A stretch of 64,000 nucleotides of DNA. Origin: M3007 sp964646615 (GTDB taxonomy: Bacteria > Bacteroidota > Bacteroidia > Chitinophagales > Saprospiraceae). Position numbers and translations under genes: made by a program. Positions within the stretch are counted from its first letter, which is position 1, and each line of letters begins with the position of its first letter. This document shows positions 53,873 through 61,696 of the stretch, piece after piece. The DNA lies in assembly GCA_964646615.1 (NCBI GenBank), contig CAZYEV010000027.1, positions 107,184-171,183 on the forward strand, written 5' to 3'. The notes under the pieces are model-generated. The model saw nothing but the letters and a program-made list of their open reading frames with translations, was not told the DNA's origin and did not search any database.

Positions 53873-54988
53873 TTAGAGTTCGCGGCGGACCTTGCCTTCA
53901 TGGGTAATCAGGCAGCCCTGGAGGATGTCGTCTTCGAGGTCGAGCGTGATGCGCTTGTTTTCCTTGTCCCAAAACTCATCTATGAAGTTGTAAAGGTTGG
54001 CCGAGTACATCTGACTGGCGGCAGCGGCCACCCGGCCGGGCATGTTTTCCAGACCAATGATTCGGACGCCATTGACTTCAACCTCCTGGCCCAGCACAGC
54101 GCCTTCGGTGTTGCCGCCGGTTTCGATGGCCAAATCCACGATGATACTGCCCGGGCGCATGCCGGCCACCATTTCGCGCGTGATAATAATAGGTGCTTTA
54201 CGGCCAAAGACCTGGGCAGTGGTGATGACGATGTCGCTTATGGCGCATTGGCGGGCCATGGCTTCGCGCTGGAGGCGGAGTTGCTCTTCTGTGAGCGCTG
54301 TTGCGTAGCCGTCTTTGGTCTGGCCCGTTTCGCCCAGGTCCACCTCTAAGAAGCGAGCACCTAATGAGCGCACCTGTTCGGCCACGACGGGGCGGGTATC
54401 GAAAGCGTCCACGCGCGCACCGAGGCGCTTGGCCGTCGCAATGGCTTGCAGCCCGGCCACACCTGCGCCGATGACAAACACACGGGCAGGGTTGATGGTG
54501 CCGGCGGGCGTAGTCATCATAGGCAGCACGCGGTCGGTGCGCTCAGCGGCCAGGATGACAGCCACATAACCCGCCAGGCTGGCCTGCGAACTCAGGGCGT
54601 CCATCTTCTGGGCGCGCGTCGAGCGCGGGATGAGCTCCATAGCCACTGCGCTCACACCGCGCTCGGCCAGCGCTGCTATGAGTGCTTTTTCGTGGAAAGG
54701 GTCTAAGTAGCTGACGTGCAAGCTGCCGGGTTTGAGCAGGTGCACTTCTGCCATGTCGGGTTTGCGCAGCCGCAGGACGATGTCGCTGGTCGAAAGCAGC
54801 CCGGCGCGATCGGTCGTTACCGTCGCTCCAGCCTTTTCGTAATCGGCGTCGCTCAGGCGCAGGCTGGCACCCAACCCAGCCTCGACGACGACTGTGGCGC
54901 CCAATTTGACCAGACGCGCCACGTCGTTGGGTATCAGCGGCGCGCGCGTCTCAGTAGAGTGTGTTTCACGCGGTACTCCTATTTGCAT
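53873..54988 (-). CDS. pntAA: NAD(P) transhydrogenase subunit alpha, part 1 (NAD-binding)
   Basis: A 371-residue soluble subunit related to alanine dehydrogenase. It starts QIGVPRETHSTETRAPLIPN and has the NAD-binding VFVIGAGVAGLQAIATAKRL. The family-typical EMVAGMRPGSIIVDLAIETG and loops of domain I follow. The ATG at 54988 gives the family N-terminus; a longer frame from a GTG further upstream is not supported. First gene of the pntAA-pntAB-pntB operon. Confidence 0.95.
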   Translation of the reverse strand: MQIGVPRETHSTETRAPLIPNDVARLVKLGATVVVEAGLGASLRLSDADYEKAGATVTTDRAGLLSTSDIVLRLRKPDMAEVHLLKPGSLHVSYLDPFHEKALIAALAERGVSAVAMELIPRSTRAQKMDALSSQASLAGYVAVILAAERTDRVLPMMTTPAGTINPARVFVIGAGVAGLQAIATAKRLGARVDAFDTRPVVAEQVRSLGARFLEVDLGETGQTKDGYATALTEEQLRLQREAMARQCAISDIVITTAQVFGRKAPIIITREMVAGMRPGSIIVDLAIETGGNTEGAVLGQEVEVNGVRIIGLENMPGRVAAAASQMYSANLYNFIDEFWDKENKRITLDLEDDILQGCLITHEGKVRREL

Positions 54989-55089
54989 AACCGTAAAGCA
55001 ATTTTTACAGAGTTGATAGAGGTTTTCTGAGGAGACCGCCCCCCGTTCGTCAGCTATGTCTGGCTCACTTGCCTGGCCCTGTGCTGCCG

Positions 55090-55689
55090 TCACCGCATGC
55101 GCGGCATCCGGCGCTTGCCACCGCCGCGCTGTATCAGGCCGATCATGCTCGGATTGGCTGCCTGCCCCAACAGTTTGAGCTGCTTTTCCAATTCCTTAAT
55201 CTGCTCTTTGAGCATCGGCTCGGTGATGTTAAGCTTTTTCAACTCATTCAGATGAGCCTGAGCGCCCTGACGGTTGTTCTTCGAGCCGGCTATCATGGCC
55301 AGTTGCAGCAGCACGGCACCACGCTCATTGTCAGAGGGTAAACCCGCTTGAAGAGCATCGCGCAGCAATCGCTCGCCTGTGGCAATGTCTTTCCTCTGGA
55401 TGGCAATAATGCCTTTCGTCATGTAATACACGCCCTTGTAGCCCATGAGCAACAAGTTTGGGAAAAAGGTGAGGTTCAGCCGCTTTTCTGCCTCATCAAA
55501 CTGCCCCTTGCTGAGCAGCATGGAGGAGGAAACCAACGTGCCCAGCAATAAGTAGCCCGCCAGCAAGAAAAGCCCGACTAAGAGAAACGGGAAGCCATAC
55601 CAGAAGCCGTAAGCGACCCAAAGCCCAACACCGCCCAGGATACCCAAGGCGATAAGCGCAAAACGTAAGTAGATGTTGATACTAAACAT
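55090..55689 (-). CDS. Membrane protein with TPR-like C-terminal region
   Basis: A 199-residue protein. Two adjacent membrane helices (about 7-25 and 29-50) are followed by a helical soluble region with paired-helix character (GQFDEAEKRLNLTFFPNLLL, RKDIATGERLLRDALQAG, GAVLLQLAMIAGSKNNRQG). That pattern is TPR-like, then a coiled LKEQIKELEKQLKLLG and a basic Gly/Arg tail. Function unknown, found as a separate gene upstream of pnt on the same strand. The ATG at 55689 fits the promoter box 37 bp upstream. Confidence 0.7.
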   Translation of the reverse strand: MFSINIYLRFALIALGILGGVGLWVAYGFWYGFPFLLVGLFLLAGYLLLGTLVSSSMLLSKGQFDEAEKRLNLTFFPNLLLMGYKGVYYMTKGIIAIQRKDIATGERLLRDALQAGLPSDNERGAVLLQLAMIAGSKNNRQGAQAHLNELKKLNITEPMLKEQIKELEKQLKLLGQAANPSMIGLIQRGGGKRRMPRMR

Positions 55690-55725
55690 AGATGTCTTGA
55701 TATGCCGCAGAGAAGCCCAATGCCG

Positions 55726-55733
55726 CAAAAGTA
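55726..55733 (-). promoter_or_regulatory. -7 promoter element (TACTTTTG) of the TPR-like membrane protein gene
   Basis: On the minus strand TACTTTTG followed by C matches the -7 box, 37 bp before the ATG at 55689. No clear -33 TTG. Confidence 0.55.
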
Positions 55734-55781
55734 GATAAACATCTCATAAGCGGTCTGGGGTGGGTGTTTGTTCCTGCCATT

Positions 55782-56990
55782 TTACGTTTTCTCCAGAATA
55801 ACGGCATACCCTTGCCCCACGCCAATGCACATCGTGCACAGCGCATAGCGAGCGCTGCGGTGGTGCAGTTCGCGTGCAGCCGTCAGGAGCAGGCGCGCAC
55901 CCGACATGCCAAGCGGATGGCCCAGGGCAATAGCACCGCCGTTGGGATTGATGCGCTCGTCGTCATCGGCCAGGCCCAGTTGGCGCGTGCAGGCGAGCAC
56001 CTGGGCGGCGAAGGCCTCGTTGATCTCGATAATGTCCATATCGTCTAAGCGCAAGCCAGCCTTCTGCAGGGCCTTCTGCGAAGCGCCTACCGGCCCTATG
56101 CCCATAATGCGCGGTTCGACGCCCACTACCGCCGAAGCAACGATGCGGGCCAGTGGCGTAAGGTTGTGCATGCGCAGCGCACTTTCGGAGGCTATGAGCA
56201 GGGCTGCCGCGCCGTCGTTAAGGCCCGAGGAGTTTCCTGCCGTTACCGTGCCACCTTTGCGGAAGGCCGGGCGCAAAGTGGCCAGCACTTCCAGCGTAGT
56301 ATTAGGCTTGATGAATTCGTCCTGGCTCACTACGGCGGGCTCACCCTTTTTGGCCGGGATGAGCACGGGCGCTATTTCTTCACTCAGACGGCCATTCTGC
56401 TGCGCGCGGGCGGCCTTTTGCTGACTCCAATAGGCAAATCGGTCCTGGTCGTCGCGGCTGATGCTGTACAGTTCGACCAGATTTTCTGCCGTCTCGCCCA
56501 TGGCTTCTGTGCCATACATCTCCTGCATGCGCGGATTGATGAAGCGCCAGCCAAAGCTGGAGTCGTACAGCTGGGCATCGTTGCCAAAGGGCCGGCTACT
56601 TTTGCTCAGCACGTAAGGGCCACGCGTCATGTGCTCCACCCCGCCCGCCAGAAACACCTCGCCGTCGCCGTTGCGAATGGCCCGATAGGCATGTACGGCA
56701 GCAGCCATACCGCTGGCACACAGGCGGTTGACCGTCTCGCCCGGCACCGTGTGAGGCAGACCGGCCAGCAGCAGGGCCATGCGCGCCACGTTGCGATTGT
56801 CCTCGCCGGCCTGATTAGCGCAACCTAAGATGATGTCATCTATGGCAGCAAGGTCTAAATTGGGGTGTCGTTCGACGAGCTTTTGCAAGACATGAGCGGC
56901 CAGATCATCTGCCCGTACTGGCGCCAGGCTACCGCCAAAGCTGCCGATGGGCGTGCGAATTCCGTCAATGATATACGCTTCCTGACTCAA
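55782..56990 (-). CDS. Acetyl-CoA acyltransferase (thiolase)
   Basis: A 402-residue thiolase that cleaves 3-ketoacyl-CoA, the last step of beta-oxidation. It has the nucleophile Cys91 in VNRLCASGMAAA, the His-containing NPNGGAIALGHPLGMSGARL and the second Cys in CTMCIGVGQGYAV. The start is probably the TTG at 56990, which gives SQEAYIIDGIRTPIGSFGG, the usual thiolase opening; no ATG exists at the right place, and a CACCTTTG box lies 23 bp upstream. It is divergent from the acyl-CoA dehydrogenase gene. Confidence 0.93.
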   Translation of the reverse strand: MSQEAYIIDGIRTPIGSFGGSLAPVRADDLAAHVLQKLVERHPNLDLAAIDDIILGCANQAGEDNRNVARMALLLAGLPHTVPGETVNRLCASGMAAAVHAYRAIRNGDGEVFLAGGVEHMTRGPYVLSKSSRPFGNDAQLYDSSFGWRFINPRMQEMYGTEAMGETAENLVELYSISRDDQDRFAYWSQQKAARAQQNGRLSEEIAPVLIPAKKGEPAVVSQDEFIKPNTTLEVLATLRPAFRKGGTVTAGNSSGLNDGAAALLIASESALRMHNLTPLARIVASAVVGVEPRIMGIGPVGASQKALQKAGLRLDDMDIIEINEAFAAQVLACTRQLGLADDDERINPNGGAIALGHPLGMSGARLLLTAARELHHRSARYALCTMCIGVGQGYAVILEKT

Positions 56991-57012
56991 GGCGTCGTTT
57001 TCTTTTCGAGCG

Positions 57013-57020
57013 CAAAGGTG
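57013..57020 (-). promoter_or_regulatory. Possible -7 promoter element (CACCTTTG) of the thiolase gene
   Basis: On the minus strand CACCTTTG followed by C has one mismatch to TAnnTTTG. A TTG (CAA at 57043-57045) lies 22 bp upstream. It fits a start at 56990. Confidence 0.35.
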
Positions 57021-57093
57021 AGGGGCGTTAGCCAAAATTAGCCAAAGCGCGCAAAAAAAGCCGCTCCTTTTTTGGATTTTTTCTGAAGCCACT

Positions 57094-57101
57094 TACCTTT
57101 G
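57094..57101 (+). promoter_or_regulatory. -33/-7 promoter of the acyl-CoA dehydrogenase gene
   Basis: TTG (57072-57074), 19 bp, then TACCTTTG (57094-57101) is the best full match to the Bacteroidota -33/-7 promoter in this window. Transcription would start near 57107, about 40 bases before the ATG. Confidence 0.7.
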
Positions 57102-57145
57102 TAGCGAAAATTCGCTATCACATCATTCACCATAAAAAAACAATC

Positions 57146-58948
57146 ATGGGAGATACAACCGTTGGAGCAGCCGTCTTGAAAGGCGGCGAATTTTTAGTGC
57201 GCGATACGCGCCCCGAAGAAGTGTTCATTCCAGAGGAACTCAACGAAGAACAGCGCATGGCGCGCAAAATGGTTGAGGATTTTCTGGAGCAGGAAGTTTA
57301 TCCGAACACGCCCAAGATTGAAAAGCAGGAGGACGGCATCGTCGTGCGCCTGCTGAAAAAGACGGGCGAACTGGGTTTGCTGGGTGCACACATGTCGCCA
57401 GAATACGGTGGGATGGCTCTGGACACCAACACCAACTCGGTGATTTCGGAGGCCTTCGGGCCAGCAGGGTCATTCATTGTAGCCTTTGCTGCCCACACGG
57501 GCATTGGCATGTTGCCTATTCTTTACTTCGGCACGGAGGAGCAGAAACAAAAGTATTTACCCGGTCTCATCAGCGGCGACCTGAAAGCCGCCTATTGCCT
57601 CACTGAGCCCGGCAGCGGCTCCGATGCGCTGGCAGCTAAGACGCGCGCCGACCTGAGCGCCGACGGCAAGCATTACATCCTGAATGGGCAAAAGATGTGG
57701 ATATCGAACGCTGGCTTTGCTGATATCTTCATCGTCTTTGCCAAAATTGGCGGTGAGAAGTTCACGGGCTTCATCGTCGAGCGCAACACACCTGGTCTGA
57801 CCTTGGGCGCCGAAGAAGACAAAATGGGCATTAAAGGCTCCTCGACGCGCCAGGTCTTCTTCGAGAACGTACAGGTGCCGGTAGAAAACGTGCTGGGCGA
57901 AATCGGCAAGGGCCACCTTATCGCCTTCAACGCGCTCAACATCGGGCGCTACAAGCTGGGTATCATGTGCATAGGCGGGTGTAAGAAGGTCATTGAAATG
58001 GCTACGCGTTATGCCAACGAGCGCCACCAATTCGGCCAGCCCATCGGCAACTTCGGCGCCATCCAGTACAAATTGGCCGAAATGGCCATCCGCACCTTTG
58101 CCGGTGAAAGCGCTGCCTACCGCACCTCGCAACTGATGCAAGACCGCAAAGAGGCCGCCGAAGCCGAAGGTAAATCTTACGGCCAGGCTATGCTGGAAGC
58201 GGCGGAAGAGTACGCTATCGAGTGCTCTATCTTGAAGGTGTACGGCTCGGAGGCGTCGGACTATTGCGTGGACGAAAACGTGCAGATTCACGGAGGCATC
58301 GGCTTCAGCGAAGAGTACCCGGCAGCACGAGCTTATCGGGATAGCCGCATCAACCGCATCTACGAGGGTACCAACGAAATCAACCGCATGCTCCTGGTGG
58401 ACCAACTGTTCAAGCGCGCCATGAAAGGCCACTTCGACCTCGTTGGACCTGCCTGGGCCGTGCAAAAAGAATTGGCCGCCATGCCTTCGTTTGAAAAATT
58501 GGAAGGCCCTTATGCCGAAGAGCACCGCGCCGTGGCCGACTTCAAAAAAATCATTCTCATGACTGCCGGCGCCGCCGCCAAAATGCAAATGGACGGCAAA
58601 CTGAACCTGAAAGAAGAGCAGGAAATCCTGATGAATTGCGCCGACATGCTCATAGACCTCTTCCTGGCCGAGTCCATGCTCTTGCGCGTACAGAAACTCT
58701 CTGAACGCACCGATAAACCACAACCGCAAGAGGTGTACGACGCCATGCTCCAGGTCTTCTTGCACGACGTCACGGCACGCATGACTAAAAATGCTACCGA
58801 CGCGCTGGCTTCCTTTGCTGAAGGCGACCTGCTCAAAACCTTCCTTATGGGCCTAAAGCGCTTCACGAAATACCCGCCCGTCAACGTCAAGCAGAAGCGC
58901 CGCCTCATCGCCCAGGCCTTGCGCCAGGCAAATGGATGGTGTTTTTGA
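57146..58948 (+). CDS. Acyl-CoA dehydrogenase, long form
   Basis: A 600-residue FAD enzyme that makes the 2,3 double bond in acyl-CoA. It has LTEPGSGSDALAAKTRADLS (substrate/FAD contact), GQKMWISNAGFADIFIVFAK and FGQPIGNFGAIQYKLAEMAI. The catalytic-base region is YEGTNEINRM, and IHGGIGFSEEYPAAR lies before it. The family core is ~390 residues; about 180 more follow (residues 420-600), a C-terminal extension typical of the long-chain, FadE-like group. Head-to-head with the thiolase gene. Confidence 0.94.
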   Translation: MGDTTVGAAVLKGGEFLVRDTRPEEVFIPEELNEEQRMARKMVEDFLEQEVYPNTPKIEKQEDGIVVRLLKKTGELGLLGAHMSPEYGGMALDTNTNSVISEAFGPAGSFIVAFAAHTGIGMLPILYFGTEEQKQKYLPGLISGDLKAAYCLTEPGSGSDALAAKTRADLSADGKHYILNGQKMWISNAGFADIFIVFAKIGGEKFTGFIVERNTPGLTLGAEEDKMGIKGSSTRQVFFENVQVPVENVLGEIGKGHLIAFNALNIGRYKLGIMCIGGCKKVIEMATRYANERHQFGQPIGNFGAIQYKLAEMAIRTFAGESAAYRTSQLMQDRKEAAEAEGKSYGQAMLEAAEEYAIECSILKVYGSEASDYCVDENVQIHGGIGFSEEYPAARAYRDSRINRIYEGTNEINRMLLVDQLFKRAMKGHFDLVGPAWAVQKELAAMPSFEKLEGPYAEEHRAVADFKKIILMTAGAAAKMQMDGKLNLKEEQEILMNCADMLIDLFLAESMLLRVQKLSERTDKPQPQEVYDAMLQVFLHDVTARMTKNATDALASFAEGDLLKTFLMGLKRFTKYPPVNVKQKRRLIAQALRQANGWCF

Positions 58949-58978
58949 AGGAAAAGAGGAAGTAGTCCGGGTTAAAAG

Positions 58979-59023
58979 AAATCAGCCGTTCAGCCGCTTC
59001 GGTCGAACGGCTGATTTTATTTG
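58979..59023. terminator. Intrinsic terminator, 13-bp stem
   Basis: AAATCAGCCGTTC (58979-58991) pairs perfectly with GAACGGCTGATTT (59005-59017), followed by a T-rich tract; A-rich sequence on the left makes it partly bidirectional. It ends the acyl-CoA dehydrogenase transcript. Confidence 0.8.
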
Positions 59024-59107
59024 AGTAATACCCTTTCTGTATCTGCGAAAGCAGGCTCAACTTGAGCCCGAGTTTTCGACACCCGTCTGCAACCCATGCC
59101 CTTGCCG

Positions 59108-59115
59108 TACATTTG
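59108..59115 (+). promoter_or_regulatory. -7 promoter element (TACATTTG) of the PKD-ATP-grasp genes
   Basis: TACATTTG followed by C matches TAnnTTTG and lies 34 bp before the ATG at 59149, which rules out the in-frame ATG at 59062 as start. Confidence 0.55.
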
Positions 59116-59148
59116 CGCAATCCACCACTCAATTTACTCGAACGGCGT

Positions 59149-59649
59149 ATGGGAAAATGGAATAACCCTTTTAGCTCCAAGCGGGAGATGTTCTTGCTTC
59201 TGGCGCTCGTAGTGATTGGTATTGCTGGACTGGTAGCCCTCCAACTGGCGCAGCGTACTCCCGGCAGCCGCTCTGACGAGCGGACGATGGTACAATCAGC
59301 AGCACAAAAAACTGAAGCACCAGCGCCACTTTCGGCGCCGATTCAGCGCATCACGGGCGATCTGGTCAACCGCGATGAGGAATACCCGGAAGTTGGGCAG
59401 CCTTTCACTTTTCAACTGACCAACTACTCGCAGGGCGCCGTATTTGAGCTCGACTTTGGCGACGGCAGCCCCCGCCGTGCTTTTCAGGACGGTAAATTGC
59501 GTTACACCTACAAAAAGGCAGGCGACTACCAGATATCCCTGTGGGCCAAATACGAAGGCGAGGAAGTCAAGCTGAAGACCATTACCAAAAAGGTAAAAGT
59601 GCCGCCGCCCGCCGAGCGCGTACATGTAGGTACCGTCGTTGATTTTTAA
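59149..59649 (+). CDS. Membrane-anchored PKD-domain protein
   Basis: A 166-residue protein with one N-terminal membrane helix (residues 14-33). A linker and a PKD-type beta-sandwich follow (residues ~75-155), with the marker FELDFGDGSPRRAF and the strand YTYKKAGDYQISLWAKY. PKD domains usually mediate protein-protein or glycan contacts outside the cytosol. The ATP-grasp gene begins 47 bp downstream and is probably in the same operon. Confidence 0.75.
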   Translation: MGKWNNPFSSKREMFLLLALVVIGIAGLVALQLAQRTPGSRSDERTMVQSAAQKTEAPAPLSAPIQRITGDLVNRDEEYPEVGQPFTFQLTNYSQGAVFELDFGDGSPRRAFQDGKLRYTYKKAGDYQISLWAKYEGEEVKLKTITKKVKVPPPAERVHVGTVVDF

Positions 59650-59696
59650 AAACCTTGTTCACCCACCTCTTATACGGCAATTTTAAAGCGAAAAAC

Positions 59697-60725
59697 ATGA
59701 AAAAAATCGGAATCTTACACGGAAAAGAAACCTCCTTTCCAGAGGCTTTTGTGGCGCGCGTCAACAGCAAGAACGTCAGAGGCATCCATGCCGAACCCGC
59801 CTTTGTAGACGAGCTCATCCAGGGCAATCCCACGCCCTATGCCGTTCTGATTGACCGCATCAGCCAGGACGTGCCCTTTTATCGGGCCTACTTGAAAAAC
59901 GCCGCTCTCAACGGCACGGCGGTGCTGAACAACCCTTTCTGGTGGAGCGCCGACGAGAAGTTTTTCAACAATTGCTTAGCCACCAAAATAGGCGTGCCAG
60001 TGCCGCGCACCGTTCTGCTGCCTTCCAAAGACATGCCGCCCGATACCAGTGCGCGCAGCTTCCGCAACCTGAAGTTCCCTTTGGAGTGGGATAAGATTAT
60101 AGAATACCTCGGCGGCTTTCCGCTCTTCATGAAACCCCACTCTGGCGGCGGCTGGAAAAACGTGTATAAAATTCACAACTTCGACGAGTTTTTCAAAGCC
60201 TACAACGAAACCGGCACACTGGTCATGCTGCTGCAAGAGGCCATCGAATTTGACAGCTACTTCCGCTGCTATTGCTTAGGCCGCAAGTATGTGCGCATCA
60301 TGGACTACGAGCCGCGCAATCCGCATCACCTGCGTTACGTGGCCGACCACAAGGTGCCGCAGTCGCTGCGCGATCAGATGCACGACTACGTACTGCGCCT
60401 CAACGAAGCGCTGGGCTACGACTTTAACACCGTGGAATTCGCCGTGCGCGACGGCGTTCCGTACGCCATTGACTTCTGCAATCCGGCCCCCGATGCTGCC
60501 GTGGACTCCGTCGGTGAAGAGAACTTCGAGTGGGTCGTTGAAACAGCCGCCACGCTTGCTATCGAGCGCGCGCAAGCGCATCGCGAAGGAGCCAACAACC
60601 TCACTTGGGGCACGTACGTAAGCGGCGCCGTAGAAGGTCGCCTACCCGCCATTCCAGAGGAAAAACCTAACGCCGATGCGGTAAAAAAGCCCGCTAAAAA
60701 GGCTCCGACTGTTAAAAAGGCATAG
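59697..60725 (+). CDS. Uncharacterised ATP-grasp family protein
   Basis: A 342-residue protein. The N-terminal part MKKIGILHGKETSFPEAFVA and GTAVLNNPFWWSADEKFFNN, then KIGVPVPRTVLLPS, is arranged like the pre-ATP-grasp and central domains of RimK-type enzymes. FPLFMKPHSGGGWKNVYKIH is the ATP-binding Lys loop. FNTVEFAVRDGVPYAIDFCN followed by PAPD holds the Mg-binding Glu/Asp/Asn. A substrate acid and an amine or thiol acceptor would be joined with ATP. The lysine-rich tail (KKPAKKAPTVKKA) is unusual. No partner ligase or amidotransferase gene is adjacent. Terminator 34 bp after the stop. Confidence 0.78.
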   Translation: MKKIGILHGKETSFPEAFVARVNSKNVRGIHAEPAFVDELIQGNPTPYAVLIDRISQDVPFYRAYLKNAALNGTAVLNNPFWWSADEKFFNNCLATKIGVPVPRTVLLPSKDMPPDTSARSFRNLKFPLEWDKIIEYLGGFPLFMKPHSGGGWKNVYKIHNFDEFFKAYNETGTLVMLLQEAIEFDSYFRCYCLGRKYVRIMDYEPRNPHHLRYVADHKVPQSLRDQMHDYVLRLNEALGYDFNTVEFAVRDGVPYAIDFCNPAPDAAVDSVGEENFEWVVETAATLAIERAQAHREGANNLTWGTYVSGAVEGRLPAIPEEKPNADAVKKPAKKAPTVKKA

Positions 60726-60759
60726 CCGCCTGCCCTTTGGCACATCGTTTGGAAATTAG

Positions 60760-60795
60760 AAGCCCGTAAGCGCGAATTTGCTTACGGGCTTTTTT
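60760..60795 (+). terminator. Intrinsic terminator
   Basis: A 12-bp perfect stem (AAGCCCGTAAGC, 60760-60771, with GCTTACGGGCTT, 60780-60791) followed by a T tract. Confidence 0.88.
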
Positions 60796-60890
60796 AATCA
60801 AATGCGGCAAAATTCTCGGTCTGCCAAACCGTTAACAAGAATGAGCCGCCTCAACTTCAAACCATCTAATCCAACAACCGATTTTGTGTT

Positions 60891-61565
60891 ATGAAATCAA
60901 TCTTCTTAATCCCGGTCTTCTTCCTGCTGCTTATCCACACGGCTAACGCAAACTCCAGCAGCCTCGCTACCAACGGCGATGAGCCGACGTTCCAGGACTT
61001 CCTGGCGCAGTTTCCAAAGGCTTCGCTGCCTTACGCCTTCGAAGCTGAGCAACTGCAAGCCGAATTGGGCAACAGCGCTACCCGCTCCAAGACCAACCGC
61101 TTAGGCTGGGAATACTACCACTTCCTGCCCATGCTCGAAGAAATTGCCAGCATCAACCGCATGCCGGTGCATCCGGAGCCGGTGGCCGCTTTTGAGACTC
61201 CGCAGTTCTACGCAGTGCTCTACAACACGGGCCGCCAGTATACCCACAACCTGAAGAGCTACCACATCAGCGTATTCGATAAGGCTGGCAATCACCTCGC
61301 AACGCATTTTGTGGCTGGTGTGAATGCTCAGTCCATCACCGAAGCCACTATTCTGGAAAACCTCACGGCTGACGTACAATCCTACTTAGTCAACTGGGCC
61401 AAGCCGTACCAGAAAGGCGCCAACGACGGTAATATCATCGTGGGTCTCACGCCCGCTGGCCGCCAGACGGTCTCCCTCATCGAGGGCAATATGGTGGAGC
61501 AAGTGCGCTGGGCTTACAACGGCCTCAATGCCGCCGACAATACCCTGACTGCCGACGCGCGCTAA
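60891..61565 (+). CDS. Hypothetical secreted protein
   Basis: A 224-residue protein with a signal peptide (hydrophobic residues 4-17, cleavage after NANS or nearby). The rest is mixed alpha/beta: FQDFLAQFPKASLPYAF, LGWEYYHFLPMLEEIAS and YAVLYNTGRQYTHNLKSYHI. A late segment has NIIVGLTPAGRQTVSLIEGN. No family or active site was recognised. Single gene, own terminator. Its codon use is like that of its neighbours. Confidence 0.7.
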   Translation: MKSIFLIPVFFLLLIHTANANSSSLATNGDEPTFQDFLAQFPKASLPYAFEAEQLQAELGNSATRSKTNRLGWEYYHFLPMLEEIASINRMPVHPEPVAAFETPQFYAVLYNTGRQYTHNLKSYHISVFDKAGNHLATHFVAGVNAQSITEATILENLTADVQSYLVNWAKPYQKGANDGNIIVGLTPAGRQTVSLIEGNMVEQVRWAYNGLNAADNTLTADAR

Positions 61566-61591
61566 AACTCCAATAACTTTTCCAAAAACAG

Positions 61592-61630
61592 AAACCCCGT
61601 CCAGCGAAGCGGCTCCTGGACGGGGTTTTT
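61592..61630 (+). terminator. Intrinsic terminator
   Basis: A 13-bp perfect stem (AAACCCCGTCCAG, 61592-61604, with CTGGACGGGGTTT, 61616-61628) and a T tract, 27 bp after the secreted protein gene. Confidence 0.88.
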
Positions 61631-61696
61631 GCTTTTAGCGGTGAGGTGTCGCCTTCTCGTTCGTCGAAAACGACACCTCGTTGCAGATGTCCACAC

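Noticed and set aside
57557..58765. A 402-codon open frame on the minus strand inside the acyl-CoA dehydrogenase gene
   Set aside because: It mirrors a strongly conserved gene on the other strand, has no family motifs and low-complexity Phe/His/Val-rich sequence. It is a composition effect of GC-rich DNA.
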